From NCBI GenBank assembly GCA_025201865.1, contig MU602713.1, positions 17,859 through 38,387 on the forward strand: 20,529 nt of DNA. Direction: 5' to 3'. A program made the position numbers and the translations under genes. This DNA comes from Ramicandelaber brevisporus (Eukaryota > Kickxellomycota > Ramicandelaberales > Ramicandelaberaceae). This document shows, piece after piece, positions 15,937 to 20,529 of the stretch. Under the pieces are notes generated by a model. That model saw nothing but the letters and a program-made list of their open reading frames with translations, ran no database searches and was not told where the DNA came from. Numbering within the stretch: the first letter of the stretch is position 1; every line of letters begins with the position of its first letter.

Positions 15937-18375
15937 TTAAGCAGATTCGCTGGCTGGGAGTGCATCCTCCGAGGTGGTCGCGGCAGGGGCATCGGAAGTA
16001 GCGATAGTAGTAGTGGCAGTAGTAGTATGGGTAGACTCGTCCTCACCCAGAATACGGAGACACAGTGAACGCAGGTCTTTGCCACCAACAAGCAGATTCA
16101 GTGCACCGCGCGTGCGGAACACTGGAACGAGCAGAGGCTCAGAGCTGACATTCAATGCAGAAACATGGACATCAGCCGCATCACTTTCTTGTTTGGAGGC
16201 ATCGTATTCAAGAACATAGCCACCAATTGGCAACGAAGCAACACGAGACTGCAGCGGCTCGCTCAGCAGTGGAATCTTGACCATCTTGTCAACAAGCAGA
16301 CGCTTGAGTGACGCGAAATCGGAAGAGAGGTACTGCTCCGGCTTCATGTGAGCAGCAACCAGTGGGACACCATCAAAGAACAGGCGGAACGGACAAGCAG
16401 CCTCGCCGCCGCCATCCATGCGGCCAAACAACTTGACACCAGATTGAACTGGACGCAGGCGAGCTGGATTGGTGTGGGTCAACAGCGCCTTGACAGTACG
16501 CGAAGTGTAGTGCAGCGTGTTGTGCTTCTCGGTGCCAGCCGCAGCACGGACAAGGAAGCAGTCACGCGGGAATTCGGCATCCAAGCCATAAAAGTCAACA
16601 ATCTGGCTCACCTGAGCATCAGTGCCTGGAAGGAAGGTGAATGGCTCGTCCTTCATTGCTGGTGGAGTTGGATCAGTCTTCTTCTTCTTGCCATCATCAG
16701 CCGTTGTACCAGCATCGCCATCAACATCGCCATCAACATCAGCGTCTTCAACCGCTGGCGCTTCATCATCGTCATTTTCAAGACGAGCACGCTTGTGAGA
16801 TGTATCCTCACCATCAGCATCGACTGGTGGTGGAGAGGCAACGTCGCTCTGCGGACGCTTGGTGGCAGCCAAAGCAGCAGACTCCTCGGCGCTGATAGCC
16901 TCTGGAGATGCAGGCTCAGAGTCTGGCTTCTTCACGTTCTTTGGCTCCGCGGACTTCTCCAGCACAGCAACGAAGAAACCGCCGCAGTCCTGGTGATGTG
17001 GATAAATGCGCAGGCACTTTTCAAGACCAAGCTCGGCGACATTTGATGGCACAAACATCGTCTTCCACACCTTGTTGCGGATACCGCGCGAAGTGCCTTC
17101 CGGAAGTGGGGTCTCGGCGGAGGCAAGCTCAGTCATCTCAGCATCTGGGATAACAACCTTCCAGTCAGTCAGGCCTGGATGGCGACGCAGGTTCGGGAAA
17201 CGCTCAGACACATCAACCAGCTTGACATCATGAGCATGCGCGCCACTGGAAGCAGCGAATTCGTTCAAAATGGCAGCCACAACAGACTCATTCTCCATTG
17301 GATTGAGCGAGCATGTTGAGTAGACGAGTCTGCCGCCAGGCTTGAGGAGCTGGAGACCACGGCGGAGAATCTTGATTTGGAGCGGGTGCAAGCTCATACC
17401 GTCCATTGGCTTCCAGTTGATCCAAATGGCAGGGTTCTTGCGCAGTGTGCCGTCACCGCTGCATGGAACATCCGCTAAAATGCGATCAAACTTGAGCTCA
17501 TCTCCCTTGGAGTGAACTGTGGAGCCTGAGCGCTGTGGAGGCTGAATGTACACGTTCGGGAAACCCTGAGCCTCGTGGTTCGTGATGAGAAGGCATGGAC
17601 TGTGGAGACGCTTGGTCTGATGCACCAGCATGCACGCGCGCTTCAAATCAAAGTCATTTGCAATCACAATGCCAGTTGGAATGTCGCGTGGTGAGCTGTC
17701 CTCCATCTTGTGCAGAGCCTCCAGCAGCTGAGCAGTCTTTGAGCCCGGAGCGGCACACATGTCCAGCACGGCATGGTGAGGCTCAACATCCAGCAGCATT
17801 GGCGGAATCATGCTAACTTCTTCCTGGCGGCAGGTGTTGCCAACTTCAGTCTCCGTGACCAAGAACTTGTGGAATCTGTTGAGACCCTCGGCTTTACGTA
17901 GAACGGCACGCGGTACATCGAACTTCCAACCCATACCGTCGGGGTACCATGGGATTGGCGCTGGCGGAGTGAACGGCGTATCCTCCAGTCCGGCAATCAC
18001 CTTTTCGGCATTACCGCCATCATTAGCTGCCGCAGCTGAAGAAGCAGTGATACCGCGCTCAAAGTACGGAACATACTCACGTTTGATGCGGTCGCGCAGT
18101 TCAGTCGCCACGGCACGCGTGCCAGTGATGCGGAATGTCGTTGGCAGGCTGCGGCGCAAGGCTGCCATGAAGTCGTCCCATTCACCCTCCGGAACAATGC
18201 CCTGTCGCTGATAGTATGCTTCAAACGCAGCGTTCGTGCGCATGTCCGCTGTGACGCGAAGACGAGCTGGATCATAGGTGCTTGGAGCTGCATCGCCCTC
18301 ACTCTCACCGTCGGCTTTTTTGCCGCGACGGACCCATTTTTTGCTCTTATTCTTCTTCTGAGGTCTGATAGCCAT
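15937..18375 (-). CDS. NSUN2: NSUN2/Trm4 tRNA (cytosine-5)-methyltransferase
   Basis: The 812-residue protein starts at ATG 18375-18373 (purine at -3, G at +4). A basic N-terminus (KKNKSKKWVRRGKK), probably a nuclear/nucleolar signal, precedes the RsmB/Nop2-Sun methyltransferase fold. The SAM-binding DMCAAPGSKT lies at 205-214. The two catalytic cysteines are Cys305 (DVPCSGDGT) and Cys355 (YSTCSLNPMEN). They sit 50 residues apart, as I recall for human NSUN2, and work by covalent attack on C6 and enzyme release. PIPWYPDGMGWKF and the FHKFLVTETEVGN region are typical of Trm4/NSUN2 rather than other NSUN members. Substrates in yeast and animals are tRNA positions 34, 48, 49, 50 and some mRNA. 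The C-terminal half holds an acidic Asp/Lys-rich insert (about residues 530-570) and then the family's C-terminal domain. Its length is a little above human NSUN2 (767) because of that insert and an Ala/Thr-rich tail. Confidence 0.96.
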   Translation of the reverse strand: MAIRPQKKNKSKKWVRRGKKADGESEGDAAPSTYDPARLRVTADMRTNAAFEAYYQRQGIVPEGEWDDFMAALRRSLPTTFRITGTRAVATELRDRIKREYVPYFERGITASSAAAANDGGNAEKVIAGLEDTPFTPPAPIPWYPDGMGWKFDVPRAVLRKAEGLNRFHKFLVTETEVGNTCRQEEVSMIPPMLLDVEPHHAVLDMCAAPGSKTAQLLEALHKMEDSSPRDIPTGIVIANDFDLKRACMLVHQTKRLHSPCLLITNHEAQGFPNVYIQPPQRSGSTVHSKGDELKFDRILADVPCSGDGTLRKNPAIWINWKPMDGMSLHPLQIKILRRGLQLLKPGGRLVYSTCSLNPMENESVVAAILNEFAASSGAHAHDVKLVDVSERFPNLRRHPGLTDWKVVIPDAEMTELASAETPLPEGTSRGIRNKVWKTMFVPSNVAELGLEKCLRIYPHHQDCGGFFVAVLEKSAEPKNVKKPDSEPASPEAISAEESAALAATKRPQSDVASPPPVDADGEDTSHKRARLENDDDEAPAVEDADVDGDVDGDAGTTADDGKKKKTDPTPPAMKDEPFTFLPGTDAQVSQIVDFYGLDAEFPRDCFLVRAAAGTEKHNTLHYTSRTVKALLTHTNPARLRPVQSGVKLFGRMDGGGEAACPFRLFFDGVPLVAAHMKPEQYLSSDFASLKRLLVDKMVKIPLLSEPLQSRVASLPIGGYVLEYDASKQESDAADVHVSALNVSSEPLLVPVFRTRGALNLLVGGKDLRSLCLRILGEDESTHTTTATTTIATSDAPAATTSEDALPASESA

Positions 18376-18652
18376 CGTTGATCTCGTTACTGCTGAGCTT
18401 ACTTTGGGTGGTAGATCTGGTTTTAAAAAAAATAAAATAAAAAAGCAAACAGGGTTTAGCTTACGACGTGGTGCCCAACTGGGTATCGGTGATGAGGAAA
18501 TAGAGGGTTGGTTGTCGGTTTGTGGGTCGGAACTGAGTTTAAACTACCCATAAGTGCCCACGTAATGTGGAATAACCTATCCAGTCGTTGCAAACGTAAA
18601 AAACTAATTAAAAATGACTATAGTATTAAAGAGGTGTGGATTAGAAAGTGAA
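18376..18652 (-). promoter_or_regulatory. NSUN2 leader/promoter and 3' flank of the EEP-homeodomain gene
   Basis: This 277-base gap lies between same-strand genes. No minus-strand ATG occurs in the first 173 bases upstream of NSUN2, supporting its start. An A-rich tract lies at 18423-18445 (T-rich on the gene strand). An octamer palindrome (GTTTAAAC) falls at 18537-18544. No CCAAT or TATA box is evident. Confidence 0.35.
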
Positions 18653-20529
18653 TCAAACTTCAACTGCAGTGCGCGTGGCATTTTGAGCCTTCCGTCTGTT
18701 TCGTTTCTGAGCATTGAGCCACAGACGAATCTTTATGACATTGACACCAGCTATCTTTGCCCACTTCTCTTTCTCTTCCTTTGTTGGACACGGATTGCTA
18801 CTGTTATCATCAAGCCACTTGTCGAGATATCTTCTCAACCTGGGATGCAACCTGCCACCAGGTAATACTGATTTCCATCCGCCTTCTTCAGTTGGCACAA
18901 TATCCAATTCCGCTACTGCTTCTGCCAATGTCAACGTTTGATTGTCTTTAATTAAGTTGATGATATCACTAGCTTCCTGCAGTATTTCAGAGTGTTCAAA
19001 TATTTGAAGATTTGGAATCACATTTCGAAGTCGCTTGGCTGCAGCATATATTGTCCATTTAGAAACTGTAACTGTAGTTGAAGTTGATGTGGTTGATGAC
19101 TTGATACGTAGAGCTTTTCGAATTGCGCCAAGCTGATTGATTAGTTGCGTTTCAACAGCCAATTTCTGTAGCTCACCGTAGAGTGCTTTGAGGTTATTCT
19201 TGCATCTATTGTATTTAGTGGTACTCTGTTGATGTTGTTCATCAGTTAGTGTACTAGACTGTTGTTGCTGTTGTTGCTGTCGCTGTTGTCGCTGTTGTTG
19301 TGGTATATATGACGATAGAAATCTACCATTACTCAAAAGTCTCAATCCTCTGAGGAAGAGTGCATTTGCTTCTTTGTGAGAAGGGTGCTTATGTGGTGAG
19401 TTGGTGCGGCTGACAATCGTTTCCATACTGATGTTACTGATGTTGCTGCCAATACTAAACTTGAATGCTGTTGTGAAGGAGTGATATTTGGCTGGAGCAT
19501 TGATTGGAATGTGTGTGGATGGAACTGGCGGCTGCTGAGTGTAGGCTGGCAGGATGTCAACTGATGCAACAATCTCGTCGCCAGTACTGGGCTGCTGCAG
19601 AGGCAAGGTGACGCCAACAACAGTGTGGTCGAGATAAGAGTGCAATCCACCGTTAATGCCGTATTGGATAGAGCAGTCAGAAAGCAAATGAGGCGGCAGC
19701 ATTACGACATCCAGTGCGGATACCGGAGCAAGATCTCGGAAATGAGAAAGACGCAGATGAATGTTGGTGGAGCGAGCTGGCGTGTTTTGACAGCGAGAAA
19801 GGTGGACAGGGTCAATGAAACCAATACGAGCCAACGGCATGAGCACAGCTTCCAGATGGTGGTTGCATTCTCGCTTGTACTCGGCCAGCAGCTGTCGATA
19901 CCATAACGAACAACGTAGTTGAAGTGGCGTTGTGACCAATCGGAGGTGGCGGCTTCGGTCGTGCCAATGGCCAACTGAATTGACATCGCCGAGGAAGACT
20001 CGGAAGTAATGCAGCTCACCAATGCTCTTGATGGACTTCTCGATATACTGCCCAAACTGGCAGCGAATTGATGAGCGAGCCTGCCAACTTGAGTGGAAGT
20101 AGCACACGGAAGCATGTACCTTAACCCCACTGAACATTATGAGTTCATACAGAGCAAAGCGACTGTTGAAATCACTCGAATAAAGAGAGCTAGCTCTATC
20201 AAGTTCCACATCAGCAACAGAAGCAACACTGGCCAGGTTGACAACAATGCCCACATATCCACGACGCAGTGCCTTGTAATTCATGCGAGCACAGATTATC
20301 TCCATCTTCTTGAACACAGCCTCTGTCAGCTCAGTAAAACAGACTGTAGAATAGACATTGAGCAATGCAGGAAGATGCTGTAAGAACATGAGCCCATTGA
20401 GCATTCGCAGGTTGATGTGGCAAATGTTCAAATGGTTGTTGCCAACAACGTGCATGTTTCCAGAGCCAGCGACATCCACTTTGCGATTAAACCGCAGATA
20501 TCTGCAAGCTGGCAGCAGTGGAGTGGATG
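18653..20529 (-). CDS. EEP endonuclease domain fused to a TALE-type homeodomain, 5' end cut by window edge
   Basis: The frame is open from the window edge to TGA 18655-18653, about 625 codons. No in-frame ATG fits as the natural start, because the frame enters the window already coding (STPLLPACRYLRFNRKVDV). The N-terminal half (about 19600-20430) matches the endonuclease/exonuclease/phosphatase fold. It has HINLR (Asn codon 20411-20413), CFTELTE (Glu), VCYFHSS (Tyr), FLGDVNS (Asp 19985-19987, Asn 19979-19981), SALDVVML (Asp 19709-19711) and LDHTVVGV (Asp-His 19625-19630). The HINLR..L and SALDVVML patterns resemble CR1/Jockey-type retrotransposon endonucleases. No reverse transcriptase follows. 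After a Gln-rich linker come helical segments and a homeodomain (about 18690-18860) with the TALE-like NPCPTKEEKE loop and RLWLNAQKRNRRK recognition helix. The product is probably a nuclear DNA-binding nuclease or a domesticated retroelement protein. That function is inference. Confidence 0.72.
   Translation of the reverse strand, partial: STPLLPACRYLRFNRKVDVAGSGNMHVVGNNHLNICHINLRMLNGLMFLQHLPALLNVYSTVCFTELTEAVFKKMEIICARMNYKALRRGYVGIVVNLASVASVADVELDRASSLYSSDFNSRFALYELIMFSGVKVHASVCYFHSSWQARSSIRCQFGQYIEKSIKSIGELHYFRVFLGDVNSVGHWHDRSRHLRLVTTPLQLRCSLWYRQLLAEYKRECNHHLEAVLMPLARIGFIDPVHLSRCQNTPARSTNIHLRLSHFRDLAPVSALDVVMLPPHLLSDCSIQYGINGGLHSYLDHTVVGVTLPLQQPSTGDEIVASVDILPAYTQQPPVPSTHIPINAPAKYHSFTTAFKFSIGSNISNISMETIVSRTNSPHKHPSHKEANALFLRGLRLLSNGRFLSSYIPQQQRQQRQQQQQQQSSTLTDEQHQQSTTKYNRCKNNLKALYGELQKLAVETQLINQLGAIRKALRIKSSTTSTSTTVTVSKWTIYAAAKRLRNVIPNLQIFEHSEILQEASDIINLIKDNQTLTLAEAVAELDIVPTEEGGWKSVLPGGRLHPRLRRYLDKWLDDNSSNPCPTKEEKEKWAKIAGVNVIKIRLWLNAQKRNRRKAQNATRTAVEV
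19259..19300. repeat. Gln-rich CAG/CAA tract in the EEP-homeodomain linker
   Basis: Fourteen codons encode twelve Gln and two Arg (Q3-R-Q2-R-Q7) on the minus strand. The mixed CAG/CAA use and CGA/CAG slippage pattern indicate an older, imperfect expansion. It separates the endonuclease half from the homeodomain half. Confidence 0.8.

Noticed and set aside
20477-20479. Start codon of the EEP-homeodomain gene at 20479
   Set aside because: This codon is GTG, and the frame stays open to the window edge with residues consistent with the EEP N-terminus. The gene is treated as 5'-truncated.
18653-20529. Complete non-LTR retrotransposon
   Set aside because: There is no reverse transcriptase, no poly(A) tail and no target-site duplication in the window. 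Only the endonuclease-type domain is present, so an intact element cannot be claimed.

Overview
The window is eukaryotic nuclear DNA, probably from an intron-poor, gene-dense single-celled organism. Five genes resemble conserved eukaryotic families, but every reading frame runs uninterrupted (up to 2082 codons), roughly 87% of the window is coding, and many proteins carry long low-complexity tracts (Ser, Gln, Ala/Thr, His/Gln). The LARP1 DM15 region and the CTDSPL2-type phosphatase are very animal-like, so a unicellular relative of animals or fungi, or an amoebozoan, is my best guess. The species cannot be fixed from the sequence.

Layout, left to right. (1) Positions 1-1213, minus strand: two tandem genes for small secreted cysteine-rich proteins, the first cut by the window edge. 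They share an exact cysteine spacing and look like diverged duplicates. (2) 1366-7614, minus: a 2082-residue HEAT-type protein resembling focadhesin/RST1. (3) 7615-8333: a divergent intergenic region with a CCAAT box and a long leader lacking ATG on the plus strand. (4) 8334-11777, plus: a 1147-residue SCP/FCP-type phosphatase (CTDSPL2-like) with a huge disordered N-terminus. (5) 11778-12310: AT-rich convergent spacer. (6) 12311-15190, minus: LARP1 with La motif and DM15 cap-binding region. (7) 15191-15936: LARP1 leader and promoter, including the same 12-base CCAAT element, plus the NSUN2 3' flank. (8) 15937-18375, minus: NSUN2/Trm4 tRNA (cytosine-5) methyltransferase with both catalytic cysteines. 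(9) 18653-20529, minus: a gene truncated by the window edge that joins a non-LTR-retrotransposon-type endonuclease/exonuclease/phosphatase (EEP) domain to a C-terminal TALE-type homeodomain through a Gln-rich linker.

Three neighbours act in RNA biology in other organisms: LARP1 (5'TOP mRNA), NSUN2 (tRNA m5C) and focadhesin/RST1 (SKI-exosome bridging). They have separate promoters in a eukaryotic context, so this may be chance. The most unusual item is the EEP-homeodomain fusion, whose endonuclease catalytic residues look intact. Second is the pair of secreted cysteine-rich paralogues, which I could not assign to a named family.
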